From Kudoa neothunni (lineage: Eukaryota > Cnidaria), in assembly GCA_964304625.1 (NCBI GenBank), contig OZ199839.1, positions 2,852,001 to 2,916,000 of the forward strand: 64,000 nt of DNA, given 5' to 3'. Below the pieces are notes generated by a model. The model saw only the letters and a list, made by a program, of their open reading frames with translations. It ran no database searches and had not been told where the DNA came from. The translations under genes and the position numbers were made by a program. This document shows positions 25,501 to 38,025 of the stretch, piece by piece; position 1 is the first letter of the stretch, and each line of letters begins with the position of its first letter.

Positions 25501-28500
25501 AAATTTGTACTACATCTGAACCCATGCCTGTATGTATACCAAACAAAAATTAAGTATCGACTATTTAAAAAAGTAGGTTATTACTCTGTATCTATATTTG
25601 TAAAGATTGTCATAACTATGTACAGTTTTTCCTTTAAATCTCCATATTCTTGGTTAATAGATAGGTAAACATTTTTAATTTAAGTGACAGAGATTAAAAT
25701 ATTTTACTTAATAAATAGTAAAAAATTGATTATAAATCAAAATAAGCAAAAATTTCAAATAAATTCGAAAGCACATGACATTATTTATGTTCGATTAACC
25801 GGATCTCCGCTAAACAGGAAGAAAATCGCCTGTCCCAAATTTTCTGAATAATCGACGTTTCACTCTATATGGATTATATGATAGCATATATTTTTTACCA
25901 CGAGTCATAATATATTTATATCATTTTGAATTTAATTAGTTAATTGATTAATTAAGTTTGAGTAGATAGAGTAGTTGGTCTCCAAATAAATAGTTTTCAT
26001 TAAGGGAGTATTAGGAATTTTTGAATAACAAAATTTTTTAATTAGACCTGACACCGTGTTGTCCAAATTTGAAATCAGTCCTCTCTACTATGAAGATATT
26101 GTGACCATACTCTACAAGGTAAATTTAAATGAAATTAATGTTACGCAGATATCAACCATTTGTTTTGCTTAGATGTTCGAGCATAACAGAAATTTGGATT
26201 TTGATAATCAACTCAAAACTTACCATCAAATAATTGAAATATTGCTACAATGGTTGAGTGTTTCTCTATATACTAAATCAGCTGGTGGTAATTTGAATCC
26301 AAGCCTGCCCGCTTCTGCTCAAGCTCCGGCCAACAAAGGAAGCAATCATAGTATCGACAGCGTAATTCCAAGGCAAGCATCTATAGTGTATTTTCTTTGA
26401 TGCATTAACATTTCTACCAACCAACTACTTTAGAAACCAACAAAGTATATCTTTCTTCGAAAAAGCAAGTCATCTGCTGTCAATTTTACTCAACGAGTTC
26501 AAACTTGTTCCCGCATACATGTCACGCAACACAGTCTACTTGAACAGACAAGAAATGATGAACGGCCTTTTCGAACAGTTGGTTCACTTTCTCTCATACA
26601 ATAAAACACAAGAATTCTATTTGTTCAACGAGCATATCATCACATCCATGTCTAATCTCGTTTTCGCTAATTGGAACGTGGGATACGAGCACCTTATCAA
26701 ATTTATCAACTCCACTCAAGACGACTACACCAAACATTATTTTGTTTCCATCCTAAGCAGGATTTATGAAGAAAGCAAATCCACCAATAGCAATGTAAGT
26801 GATGAAGAAACTGAAAACCAAACCAAGTTTTGTGATTTGCTCACCTACAAAAATGCTAAAGGTTCATATGTTATTGCTGAAAGTGTGCTTCTTAAAATAT
26901 GCCCTCTTGAACATATTGTATGATTTTGGTCCAGTTATTTTTTGTCGTAATTGTTATTTTCTACCAAAAGGATGAAATGCTTTACGCGATGATTGATATT
27001 TTCACATTGAGAAATCAACTGCAGTCTTTTCTCACATCGATGTTCACTATGGAGATAGCTGCTACCAACGAACCTCAAACGATGTTTCGAGGAACCGATA
27101 CACCTGTGTTTCTGTTGACATTGTCGTTGAAGATATTTGCAACAAGATTTGTCAATTATCTAGTGGAACCGATAATTCGGGGCATCGTTGAGAATCCCGA
27201 CGTAGGTTACGAAATCGACCCTCATAGATTGGCCCCAAATGACAATGCTGGCAACAACAAAAATAATTTGTTGGATTTAGTGGGATGTTTTATGAATATA
27301 CTGGATTTTTTGTCTCAAAAGTAGGGTGTGCTAACGATTTTACATTGATAATGATGCGTTTGTATAGTATTCCCTATTATCTTCGGCTGATTGGTTGCTC
27401 GCTTTATGATGTAATTTTTCATTATTAGATGTTATTTAAATTAAATGGAATTTTTAAACGAATCTACTATAATTGGGCACTTATTGTGTAGGCTATACAC
27501 ACCAAGTTCCCCGAAAAAGCCAAATCGTCCGTGGTTAGTATCATCTTTCTTCGAATGGTCAATCCAACGTTGATTTCCTTACTTAAAAATTGCACATTGG
27601 AAGACAATAGATTATCCTCCAAGCATTCAAGAACTATCACTCTTTTCACAAAAGTAATTATGAATGAAATTTGGAGCTTTAACTATGGTTTACATTTTTA
27701 AAGCTGATCCAAAATATCGCCAACAGAGTGACAATCACCAAAGAAAAACACATGGAACCTTTAAATGTTCAAATGGCTCAATTTATACCAGTGATTGAAA
27801 GGTAGTTTCTATCTAATTCCTTCCGATCTATTTATGTATTTTCGATATACAGATTTGAAGACGGGATTATCAAGTTCGATAAAGAAAACGGTCCCACCAC
27901 TACCAATACCAAAAAGAATGAACTGCACACTTTGGCCAATATTCTATCAATGAATGATAGCAAATTATTCGACTTGGCAACTTCATTTAGGTAGAAAAGT
28001 TTACATTATTAACATGATATTCATCCACCGATTATAGGCAATCGGATCGAACCACATCGAATAAAATTGAAGAATTCATTGAAAATATTCATTCAATATC
28101 GAAAAGCACCATCAATCCAATTAATGCCACCAGACAGACTTCCAATAGACGAATGTAAGCTTTCGTTAATAGTGAAACTTGTGCAACAAACATATCTGTA
28201 CAACGTCTAACTTATTTTTTCTCTTTAGAAGCAGCACCACAAAATCAACTAAGGATAGTGATTCCTACTATGGAAGTGCCAACATATCTTCAAGTGACTT
28301 CAAAACAAGAACAGATTCAACCACAGCTATACTGGTATCTGAATTAGTTTGAATTATCGCTATAATAAATCTAATTAACATTCATTTCATTCTTAGTGTG
28401 ATAGCAAAGAACCCAATGAAAAAACATACCTTATTTTGATGACGTCAACCAAGTAGCTAATAAAAAATATATATTTTTTTGATTGATTATTTTATAGTTT

Positions 28501-31500
28501 CAAAGATTTAATAAGAAACGGAAACATTTCACCACTTGTCAAATCTCTCAATATAGACAGTAGTAGTCCGTACAATTTGGTGTTGGATTTTTTCGGCTTT
28601 CCAGACACTGCATTCATTGTATATTACACTGATGTTATTTGTTGGCTTGAATGTTAATTATATTATATATAGGAATCGATGGCCAATCACATCAATGATC
28701 TACTTTTCCGGTCAGACATAAGGCAAAACTTGAAAAAAATATATGTGATAAATGTGAGCAATAAACTGCATCAGTTTATTCAATCAAAACCAACATTGTT
28801 CCGTTCTTTGTTGAATTTTTTCAATTGGGCCTTTATGCCAAACTATGAAGAAATGAATGGCTTGGTTGGTAGTCACTTTCCGACCAACTCTATAAGCTCG
28901 GTGTATGACAACAAACTACCAATTGTCACCAGCGATGTCAAATATCGTGGCAAAAAAGCCCAACTTAAAGTTTTTTATTGTGCTAATGGAGTTGTTTCTA
29001 AATTTTGGCGATTAGATATGCGAAAAAGGAATCGTCCTAACGTATCAAGACAACTTTTCTGTGTACAATCAAGATGATGTGCCCGTGTGTGATTTTTTCC
29101 CCACCAAGCAAATAAAAAAAGTACTATTTCCATCATTAAAGCCACGTCTACTCTATTTCTATGTAGATATATCGCAAAAATATCATTACCCTCACATTTG
29201 TGCGTCGCGGAGAAATACATTACGATCTCATTGATGGTAACATTGATCTAATTGAACGAGAAATACACCGATTCTTCAAATCGCATATCATTGTAACTTT
29301 ATCTGGATTTTGATTCAAATATTGAGTTGATTTATAACCGAATCTATATTTAGAACAAAAAAGGAAACTTTTTCATGGATGGAGAGGACCATTACTCATC
29401 AGGAAGTTGTCTAAGTGTGGTAAGATCGAACAGCCTGTTAGTTGTAATTATAATGCTTGTTGTTCGAAGGCATTTTTTGCGCTGATCAGCGACGATAGTA
29501 AATGCAGAACGTGCGGTCTCAAACTTGTTACCACTATCTGCGAGGCAAATCAACTTGGAGAAGCGCTAAGTTACATCCACACTTCAGGTTTGTAGTAAGT
29601 TGTTTGATGATTATTTTTGATGTGACCTAGATGTGCTACTTGTGGACAGACACATTGATAGTATCATTCATTTGAGCGGCCTTATTGCTGGCTCCGCTCC
29701 TGACTTCTCAATGGGATTTTTGAGTGTTACTCTCACTCAATCCAAATCTCTAGCTTCCATCAAAAAAAGAACCATAATGGAATATTCGTACCCATGGTTT
29801 GCCAATATCGGAATGTAATTAATTGTTATAGCTCAAGGCAGATTATAATATTTTCCAATTAATTTTCTAATTCTAAAATCCTTCCATATTTTAATATTTA
29901 TATTCAGAAATGAGTTTAAATAGTAAGAAATATATTAAAATATATTTAGAAGGGTGTTTGCTTTTAATTAACTTAACTTTAATTATTATTAAAAAATAAC
30001 AAAGTATAATATTAATCAATATAAATTCGAGATTTTTATTAATTTTTTTAAACAGAAGCTGGATTTTCCGGTTGTTTTGTTATTTTTCATCAATAATAAT
30101 ATTCATAACCACCTCTAGTTATCATGTCAACGATTTTATTTTTATTTGAAACAGTTTTCAAACAGTAATTTTTTGTTTTAATTTGTTCGCTTTCCAATAA
30201 TTTAATCCTCGGCACAAAAACGAAGAAAATGGGCACCTTTATATGCACGCACAAAATAATTTCTTCGTGATAGACAAATATTTATGGCACATTTTTAGTT
30301 TTGGATAACTTGAAAATTATTTCATTTTTTATTTTCTACAGCTAAGTTTCAAAAACATAGAAAATAGAGACTTTATCGGGTTCGAATTTGTTGAACGTAT
30401 TACACGTTCCGATAATAGGATTAAAATTCGCTTTTATCTGTTTCAGAATGATAATCACCTGAACTTAACCTAATCCCATATATTCTATATTAAAATGTTA
30501 ATGTAGCAGTCTCATCTATTCATATACATAAAATAGATGTGAACACAAATGCACTCCTTATACAGAGGCTTAATACATTTTATTAGAGAGATACATTTGG
30601 AAAGTTCTATTAATAGTTTTAAACATAACAAAAATATAAAAAATGGTTTAAAAATATTGTCTAACGATATATATTATTGACAGACAAATCAAGACAGAAA
30701 TTATCGGCAAGGTAAATGTTAATCCTAAACGCTTCAACGCACGCGCCATCTAAATTTTTATTTCCAGCAACTCTTAATCACAAGAAGTATAGAGATTTAA
30801 TTTTTTTAGAAACCGTTATATTTAATTATTAGCGCGGTAAATTTTAATCCTAAATGGCATGCAAGTTTGTACAATATAAATTTTTAATCCCAGGAACTCT
30901 TACTCATAGAATGCATATAGGTTTTATTTTTAACAATCTTCCATATTTAATCATTCCTGGCTAACTTAACTGTTTCGTTTGTTGGGACCAGAAATAATGA
31001 AATGCAATCAAAACTAGCGGCGACCAAATATTATTTTACATGCGATTTGCCACCTCCTAGATTTATAATTAAAGACATGTACTATCAGGATTACATCGAT
31101 AGTATTATTTTGTTAGATCTTCTTAGGCTTGGTTGAAATCGCGCGTAAAAATTAAGCGGTTCAGCTCTCAGATTAGGTATAGACGTTGCAGGTTTAATTT
31201 ATTGAATTATTTGAGTTGCTTCGGTTTTTATGAAAAGTTTGCGCGGTTATTTTTTAGGAAAAATTGTTTTTTAAGTGATGTTGGAAAGGGATGTTGATTT
31301 GAGCAATAAAAACTAACTTTCTTATAATTTTTAGCTATTTTTTTATCCCCTAGAATATTCGTAAAATTAATCGTTAAAATTATGTTAATCTTCCTCTAAA
31401 AGTTAATTGAAATAATAAATATATATTTTTAAGAATTTTTTAAGTGGAAAATACTCTCATTTCTAAGTGGAACGGGAATCTCTTCGCCAACTTATATATT

Positions 31501-34500
31501 ATTTTGACAAAAAAGTCCGAGTTGAATTTATTCCACGTAATCAAAAGTTATTTTATTTTACATTCTTGCATATACATTTTTTGGATTCAATATGGGAATA
31601 TTTTCTTGCATGATTAAACAGATTCTAATAACAATAATTTAAATGCCTATAACTATTATTTTTTAGAATATCTAGTGCTAAATTTAAATATTACATGATA
31701 ATTTTGAAAATAATCCTATTTTGTGATTTAATTTTTGTAAATTTTAATATCAAGGTAAATAAACCAATAGTTCGGCTAATAAGTTATATATCAATAGAGA
31801 TATTGATCATAAACTTAGTTTACATGAAATTTTATGATTAGGTTTTGATTTAATTTTATTTTTGTGTAGCTTGGCATCATCAAAAGAACTAGAAAGAATA
31901 ACTCTCTTTGAAATTATAGAGAAGGTGATATTGGTGACGTTGTCTGATGGAGATAATTTATCGGAAATCACCTTGAAATGCTGGTCTAATGTTGGAAATG
32001 ATGAAGGTCTAGCCGAAAAGTTCCTGACGATATTCAAAAAAGTAATTTATTCCCCGCGTGAATAGTAATATACTGTTTTTATAGTTGGAGATCCATAAAT
32101 CTAACTCTGGCAACAGTATTCAGGGTTTGTGTAGGTGTTTTGCAAAAATTAGCCAATCACAACTTATCGTGCATAAAATTGTGTTTGATGAATTAAAAGA
32201 AGTAATTAACCTAACTTTTCCTAGAATTGATTAAATATGTTAGGCCTTTTTCGGTTTATCCATATCAAAATTGGATCAATTCAACAAAAGATGCGATATA
32301 AATCGATATAATACATCACTCACATTTATTGATATTCTCTGTCAGAATCGTTGTCTTATAGGTAATTCTATTTGATTTACTTTTGAAATAGCTGCTGACC
32401 GGTTGTTTGATTAGATGATAAAATTCTTCCAGAATTTATTGTTTTCTTTTGGCATCTTCCTTCTGCGTTACCAAAAACTATTTCCCTGGAATGTGCTCCA
32501 CTCTAATGAATACCCTGTCCTCTGTAACGGCTACTATAGTAGATAACCAAAATATCGGTGAGGTTTCATCACATTTACATTCCGCGTACAATTCTGTATC
32601 TAGAAGTATTATCAAATCTCCAATACCACCAAGGACAGGTTGCAGAATCACTGAAATCTTTATACAGTATTATTTTTATATTTAGAATTATTGAACAGTT
32701 TACACATTTATTAATAAACATAAAATTCAAATAGTTCCATGAGAATAGACTCAGATTATTCTCTAAAATATTTTGATCGAATAACTAATATTTAAATTAT
32801 ATATAGCGATTAAAACTTTTGTGCTAGTTAATCACGTGACTACTGAGTTTTTCGTACTTTCTATTAGAAAATTGATTAACTAGGTTTATTGCAAAATCAA
32901 ATTAATTTAATTAGCAGAATAATTCCAGAAAAATATAATTTATTAAAATATCTACGCAGTTTTCTTAAAAAGATTTCAAATCTTCTATTATAGAACCACT
33001 TTAACAGTTCCTCAATATCCACCCCCATTAATAACATTTTAAAAAATAAAATTAAAACTTTTTCAACTTACAACTTCAACATGGAAAATCGATCTATAAT
33101 GATAATACTAAGCTAGCGTCGCCGAAGAAAGATAGACTTGAAATTATTTTACATCAACATAAGCAGTTTAATTATATTAAACAGTAATATATATGAAAAA
33201 TTACGAATTAGACAGAAAACGATCAATTTTACACCCTTTATCGCGCCTTTGCCGTAGTTATGTAAAATTTAATATCTAAGGTTTAATTTAACATATTTTA
33301 AATTAAATACAAATTATAATGATAGCTTTGGAATTTTAAAAATATAAAAAAATTAATTGACTGTAAAATTTTTAAAGTGTAAAGGAGTTCCAACGACTAC
33401 GGCTCATTATTCATTTTTGTGGCAGTATTTTATATTGACAGCACTTATTCCATAGGTCGGAATTTGCGCTTAATTCAAACACTTTTGATAATTTCAATAA
33501 AATCGATTTTATATGTTTAAATAACATAATTATTTCCAAACGCAGTTGAAAATTTAATTCTAAATTTTAGATGCCTTGAGTAGCAAGGAAGACTTTTTCG
33601 AGCTCAGAATGACCAGCATTGATGTGCTTAACGATCATGTTGTTAGCATCTATAAAGCTATCATCAATGTGAAACAATATTTCAGTGAAGTATATATAAG
33701 AATAACTGAATTAATTTTTCATTTATTATTGACATTTATCGTCAAATAGGTTTCAAAAATTAGCTCGAGATATCAAAAGATTAATCTAGAACTCACTCAA
33801 ACGGCCAAAAAGTAATACAAATTGTAGTGTACATTGGTTCATCGAATTCAAATTTCATTTAGTTATGCATTCGATAAGAATAGCAAGATTCAAACATGTT
33901 GTTTATATATCTGGAGTATTGTATGCGAGAAATTTGATCATGATTGCTCTATTGAGATGTTTAATTTGTTATCAGCAGTAATGGCTTTCCTTTTTCTACA
34001 CATTTTTCATTTTTTATATAGAATGTATTGTCTAAGAAAATTCAAGGTATAATAAGTGCACTTGCGTGCTTTGCGATTATGCAGGAAAAAATCGATAAGG
34101 TATGACTTTTAAATTAATATTTAAATAGTACACATTTATTATAATTATATCGTTCTTGTAAAAATAACTAATAAATTTAGACTTCTCCCATTCATTTTAA
34201 GATATTTTGGCTCTCTGTTTGTTTCCTTCAGGTGAGCATATTCTCTCCTTTCTACCACTCCCATATAAGAATTCTAATTTATATAATTGTTTTCTAGATC
34301 TCGGAACCCCAAATATATTCCAATGCTCTGTATTTATGCGAAAAAGCATTGATGCACATCCATAAACATTATAAAGATAAAGGCGATGTAAATTTTTGTG
34401 ATTTATGTTTCTTAAAATACGAAACAATTTTTAGCTGGCTTCAGTTTGTTTGTCTGCCCTCAACACCCTGGACATAAATACCGATTACCTCAATCTGTGT

Positions 34501-35794
34501 AAAACTGTTGGAATAAATTTCAATGATTATTTCCATTTTTCGTTGTGTGCTGTCATATTCAAAGGTACAAACAAACAATGAAATATTATTATTATAGCTC
34601 ATTATAACATTCAATAAATGTCTAATAATGGAATTTATATGTTAGGAAAGTTTTCAGACGCTAAAACCAGTGCTATCACAACAAGATTGTTTGAACAATT
34701 ATTATTTGCTGGTGGAAACAAGTTCGTTTTATCTTTGTGAGAAACTGAAAGTTTAATCGTTTTAATAGAGATGAAATAAAACTGACAGATTCAAATCTGC
34801 CGTATGTTATCGGTAATCAACTAGTGAAAGTAGAGCAGTGCGAGTAATATTAAAAATGATGTTTTTAGCTCTGTTGGGTCAATCTACAACTGCCAACCGA
34901 CTAATGCTACCTACAGATGTGGTAAATATGGAAATATTAAGTAAATCTATTAGTGAATTCGTATAACTTTAAATAATTTGACTATTTTTATAACAGAAAA
35001 GAAAACATTATTTAACCAAACCCACCTAAAAGTACTGCAGGAAATAGACATTATCAAAATCATCCCTACCGGCGATCTCCACCAGGCTATTCTAATACTA
35101 GGCCTACTAGCTACCAAACTCACCGAAGCTATTAAAAATAAAATATATATTTCCGAAACATTATTCTTGGTTCTTTTGTACGGAAAACAATTTCCATCAG
35201 CTCTTTTCTATTGGTAATCGACTCCTGTGCATAGTAATAACCGAATAATCCAATACTCCAATCTTTTAGGAAGGATCCAATTATTACTATCCTCTCAAAA
35301 ACTATGATCGATTCGATACATCCTATGACCAGCTACTTTATTACCAATATCATAGAAATTATTGAAGCTGGTGAGCTAACTAAAATTGGAACTGAGACCA
35401 ATTATCTTGCATGTATCTATTTTAAAATATTAAAGTAATCTTGACCGATTTTTTAGTGATGAAATTTAACGGATATGTCTCCTTTTTAAGCGACTTTGTT
35501 GAAGTAATATAAATTTCGTGACTATCCACATCAACAATTCTATTTGTTTATACTGTTATTTAGGGAAGCGTAACTCCACACGCTTGGTTCACATTGGGTA
35601 GTATATCAAAAAACTCTCGCCAAAAATTCCGACTCCAACTAATCAGCTTCATTCTTGATTTAATAAATAGTGAAAAATTTACGATCAACTTTCTAGGAAA
35701 ATCATCAATTATTTTTTTCTGTTACAAAATATTGAAAATTTTGATATCAAACTTTTTATTTCTACGTATAATTGGGATATTATTGTATGAATAG
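16574..35794 (+). CDS. NF1: Neurofibromin (NF1) homologue, Ras GTPase-activating protein
   Basis: Neurofibromin switches off Ras by stimulating GTP hydrolysis at membranes. More than 50 exons joined by eye give roughly 2,400 residues against about 2,800 in human, collinear from end to end. The first exon is 16574-16648 (ATG; MFKDWIAAQL). The N-terminal helical region spans 16574-26372, recognisable for example in RKWVENNSEEY and in TLEPNLYPLLLSII. RasGAP spans 26434-27802, Sec14-PH about 28398-29352, and the C-terminal HEAT-like region 29353-35794 (EYSYPWFANI, CWSNVG, IFWLSVCFLQ). The stop is TAG at 35792. Most introns are 37-70 bp; six long gaps hold AT-rich DNA or transposons. The splice pattern near 16770-16890 and 17660-17700 is uncertain. 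A one-base excess in the T-run at 23901-23906, and a possible shift near 32505, break the frame in otherwise conserved exons. The reading frame is coherent elsewhere, so I infer a living gene. Confidence 0.93.
17787..19844 (+). other. Long AT-rich intron of NF1
   Basis: A 2.06 kb intron between the exon ending SLQSILIFLIP and the exon starting ATLTSTAHLNN, with donor GTAATT and acceptor GATTTAG. It is extremely AT-rich, and no open frame, TIR pair or SINE was found in it. Confidence 0.75.
20928..23529 (+). other. NF1 intron(s) containing a piggyBac-type MITE
   Basis: Between the exon ending IAIKALK (to about 20927) and the coding stretch around 23540-23696 (YSLLCWFCEFFREKYDYYG) lie about 2.6 kb. 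The MITE at 21130-22370 occupies half. The remainder is AT-rich. One or two small exons may be missed here; a stretch around 23370-23460 is open but not clearly homologous. Confidence 0.55.
21130..22370. mobile_element. Non-autonomous piggyBac-type element in an NF1 intron
   Basis: Flanked on both sides by TTAA (21126-21129 and 22371-22374). The left end is CCCTCTAACGATCAT and the right end, reverse-complemented, is CCCTTTAACGATACT. TTAA target sites and CCC-starting ends define piggyBac. Subterminal repeats of the GGGGTCG type lie near both ends, and a second inverted copy of the end (GATCGTTGGAGGGT) lies at about 22183. A plus-strand open frame at 21171-21389 is not recognisable, so no transposase is present. 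Confidence 0.85.
24831..26044 (+). other. NF1 intron containing a pogo-like MITE
   Basis: The intron runs from the exon ending LIQIII to the exon starting with PDTVLSKFEISPLYY at about 26045. The MITE at 25213-25865 fills its middle; the rest is AT-rich and empty. Confidence 0.7.
25213..25865. mobile_element. pogo/Tigger-like MITE in an NF1 intron
   Basis: The left end is CACGCTCGAACCACGATTAT and the right end, reverse-complemented, is GAGTGAAACGTCGATTATTC. Both are followed by the GGAA/AGAA stretch and flanked by TA. ATCCGGAA motifs recur inside both ends (25238, 25312, 25330 region, 25800). These features match pogo/Tigger ends, as in the larger element at 36075-39951. No coding content. 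Confidence 0.7.
26373..26433 (+). other. Probable GC-AG intron in NF1
   Basis: The exon ending with ATTCCAAG is followed by GCAAGC rather than GT, and the acceptor is CTACTTTAG at 26425-26433. Only this junction keeps the reading frame into the RasGAP exon (AG|A); the nearby GT at 26389 gives the wrong frame. AG|GCAAG is the standard GC-AG donor context. Confidence 0.6.
26434..27802 (+). other. RasGAP catalytic exons of the NF1 homologue
   Basis: Exons 26434-26917, 26971-27320, 27368-27410, 27492-27653 and 27704-27802 join in one open frame. The arginine finger is the CGA at 27088-27090 in the motif TMFRGT, equivalent to human Arg1276. The structural FLR motif is at 27549-27554 (FLRMVNPTLIS, human FLRFINPAIVSP). 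A short 43-nt exon (IPYYLRLIGCSLYD) restores the segment before KFPEKAKSS. All residues I can judge for GAP activity are kept, so the domain should be catalytically competent (inference). Confidence 0.92.
28398..29352 (+). other. Sec14-PH-like exons of the NF1 homologue
   Basis: Coding segments contain SPYNLVLDFFGFPDTAFIES, then LKKIYVINVSNKLHQF and FFNWAFMPNYEEMNGLVG, aligning with the human Sec14-like lobe (VDLTHTGPS, AVYIYNC, LKGSKRLVFIDCP). After a 46-bp intron at about 28970-29015 the frame continues as ICEKGIVLTYQDNFSVYNQD and, after another intron, as NIITLTFVRRGEIHYDLID, matching the PH-like lobe. In human neurofibromin this bipartite module binds phospholipid; binding here is inferred. 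The lipid-cage details are too diverged to judge. Confidence 0.82.
29817..31868 (+). other. Long NF1 intron with MITE-derived tandem repeat
   Basis: A 2.05 kb intron between the exon ending WFANIG and the exon starting LASSKELERIT; donor GTAATT, acceptor TTGTGTAG. It contains the repeat at 30705-31020. The rest is AT-rich with no open frame. Confidence 0.75.
30705..31020. repeat. Two tandem diverged units related to MITE family M1
   Basis: Two units of about 125 bp, starting near 30708 and 30835, share GGTAAAT-TTAATCCTAAA, AACTCTTA, and ATATTTAAT-ATT in the same order. The same order of blocks (TTTTTAATCC, TTTTTAATCCCAG, ATATTTAATTATT, GGACCA-AAATAAT) occurs inside the MITE at 40757-40994. 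No terminal inverted repeats remain. Confidence 0.55.
32690..33566 (+). other. NF1 intron, AT-rich
   Basis: Lies between coding sequence around 32450-32685 and the exon at about 33571-33689 (SSKEDFFELRMTSIDVLND). No open frame or transposon end seen. The donor site could not be fixed. Confidence 0.5.
34202..34231 (+). other. 30-nt micro-exon of NF1
   Basis: Ten codons (IFWLSVCFLQ) flanked by acceptor TTTTAAG and donor GTGAGC, in phase 0 on both sides. They align with ALFWVAVAVLQ of human neurofibromin, with the next exon (ISEPQIYSNALYLCEKALM) continuing the alignment. Confidence 0.85.
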
Positions 35795-36024
35795 TCTATT
35801 ATTTAAAACTAATTAATATTTGCGATCAATCTAGTTGGTTATCTCAACTTAATTAATTTAACCATTATTAGAGTTCCATTTTCTAATTACTATTTAAAGT
35901 CAGTTTTATAAGTTTATAAAGTAAATGTTTTTATTGCTATAACTCAGATAGTTTTTAATTTACGAATTCCTATTCCGTGGCACTTATTAGTCTAACGCTT
36001 AAGTAATATTGAAATTGATTTTTT

Positions 36025-36030
36025 AATAAA
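36025..36030 (+). other. Candidate polyadenylation signal for NF1
   Basis: AATAAA about 230 nt after the NF1 stop and before the pogo-like element begins. Chance occurrence is likely in such AT-rich DNA. Confidence 0.3.
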
Positions 36031-36303
36031 CAAAAGTTATCTAAGTTTTCACTTTATAATTTTTGAGTGATATACAGTTGAACCCCGTTTATCGGAAAAT
36101 GTTGGGACCTGGCATTTTCCTTTCGGATACTGAAATTTCGGTTAAACTAAGTTCAGGGTATGCGCAATATGCGAAGGGGAAAAAATTGTATGCTGGTTAC
36201 ATATTTTATTTTTCATTATTCAATGTTTTTGTATGTTATAAAGACAATTATTACTATATATAGGTTATAATAGTGAATAAAGTGTGAAAACATTACTTTA
36301 AGG

Positions 36304-38025
36304 CAGTGGTGGGAACAACTTTTAGGGGTACGGGCCATATTAACGCATTACAGAAGCTTGGAGGGCCTCATTGTTGATTACGCGTTTTTTTGAGAATTTA
36401 AATACCTGTTGGTGGATTTTTTTAACATTTTTTGTACAATAAAAAAAGTAAGTATATAAATTAATTTGAAGATTCTTCCTATCAGTAAAACTTAATAAGG
36501 AATTAAATAGACTATTTAAATGTAGAAATTTTGTGATTTGCGTACTATTGTAAGCTACGATAGAAATAATAGGGTTTTTACTTAATAAATTTTTATTTTA
36601 TCTGAAATGATGAAAAGTTAATATTAATCATTAAGTAAACACGAAATATTTCAACAATGACTCTGATAGAATTATTTCATATTTATTTTAAACATTGCAT
36701 TCAATATAACATATCATACTCTAAACGAGGCCTAAGTTATAAATATGAGTATAATAAAGTTAATCAAAAAAATTTCATTTATGATATTTCAGATTACTCC
36801 AAATTTTTTGTGACCTAAATATCACAAACGCATAGAAGTAATTTTCTAAAAATTTATTACGAAATATTTCAATTCCAATGTATAATATAAATAACTTTAA
36901 ATTACAAAAAACGTAATTCTTGGTAATTATCAATGTAATATTCATATCTTTTAAGGTTTTGTAAAATGATTTTTCAGAATAAAAATTCCACCCGAAAAAA
37001 TTAACATAAATTATTATTTGTTACCCTTAATTATTTCTTTCAATTTCATTTATATTTATATCCATATACAAATGAAATATTTATCGTACGATTTTAGCCC
37101 TGAATTGATTGATGTTGCATCTTATAACTTTCGAAGTATTTTAAGGCCATTTGTTCTCTATTGGTATCGTTGGTTTGCTCACCGAATTCCCTATGTTTCA
37201 TTTGGTGCTGCCGCTTCAAGTTATATTCCTTTAATACACTAGCTGATTCGAGGCAGAGCCAACAGACCGCTTTATTCATTGAATGCGCGGAGAAATATTC
37301 TTGAGTCGAATCATCATAAAAATCACAGTGGTCTTCATTATTAATTGTACAAACATGTGATGTCAACAAACGACGATCAATAAGGGAAGTTTGAGCGCAT
37401 TATCACTTGAGAGAATTAAGGAGATAAATAAAAAAACTATTCCTACATTAAGCTGATAAACTTTGATATACCTCTATTATAAACATTTAAGGTTAAAAAT
37501 CTAAGAATATCTAAAAAGTTTATACAAATTACATCGACTATATGCCTTTTAAAATATAGTAATAAATAATTTTTCGTTAATGCATTTTTTGTAATGAAAG
37601 GTATGAGAATGGTTCCTACTGCTTTAAACTTCTAATTTAGATATGAGTATCGCATGCTGATGCTTGTTAACATTTAGTTAATGTTAGATTCTTTTGTCAT
37701 AAATTGAATCCCAAGTACCAGTTTATTCCAAAGTTGTTAACCTGTTATTTTGTTTTAAGCGTGTATTAGACCTTACTTTGATCACTATTGAATACGATAA
37801 TCATAGGCAGAGTGCAATCGTAGATAAAATATCGAATCGGATAACTGAATTGCGTAAAGTTCACGTTTATAAATCTAAAATATTTGTCAAAAATGTATTT
37901 TTTTTTTAATTGGGTTATGGAAGAAGAACGCTGTTTTGATGTTAATGGATTATGAAAATCGTGTACGCTCACGCAATTTTTCAGCCTTCTAAATTCGTCC
38001 ACGGGCCGCACTTTTCCCATCACTG
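36304..38025 (-). mobile_element. hAT element (hAT-4) nested in the pogo-like element
   Basis: The left end is CAGTGGTGGGAACAAC at 36304; the right end, reverse-complemented, is CAGTGATGGGAAAAGTGCGG from 38025. The 8-bp flanks CTTTAAGG (36296-36303) and CTTTAGGG (38026-38033) match at 7 of 8 positions. The GGCC-containing subterminal part is typical of hAT/ZBED-type elements. A zinc-finger fragment is encoded at 37094-37369 on the minus strand. Confidence 0.85.
37094..37369 (-). pseudogene. hAT-associated N-terminal zinc-finger fragment
   Basis: 91 residues containing AVCWLCLESASVLKEYNLKR and then HQMKHREFGEQT. This C-x2-C ... H-x4-H pattern with the VLKEYNLRRH wording is found at the N-terminus of hAT transposases of the GTF2IRD2/ZBED kind and their domesticated relatives. 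No catalytic part follows in a readable frame, so it is a relic. Confidence 0.7.
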
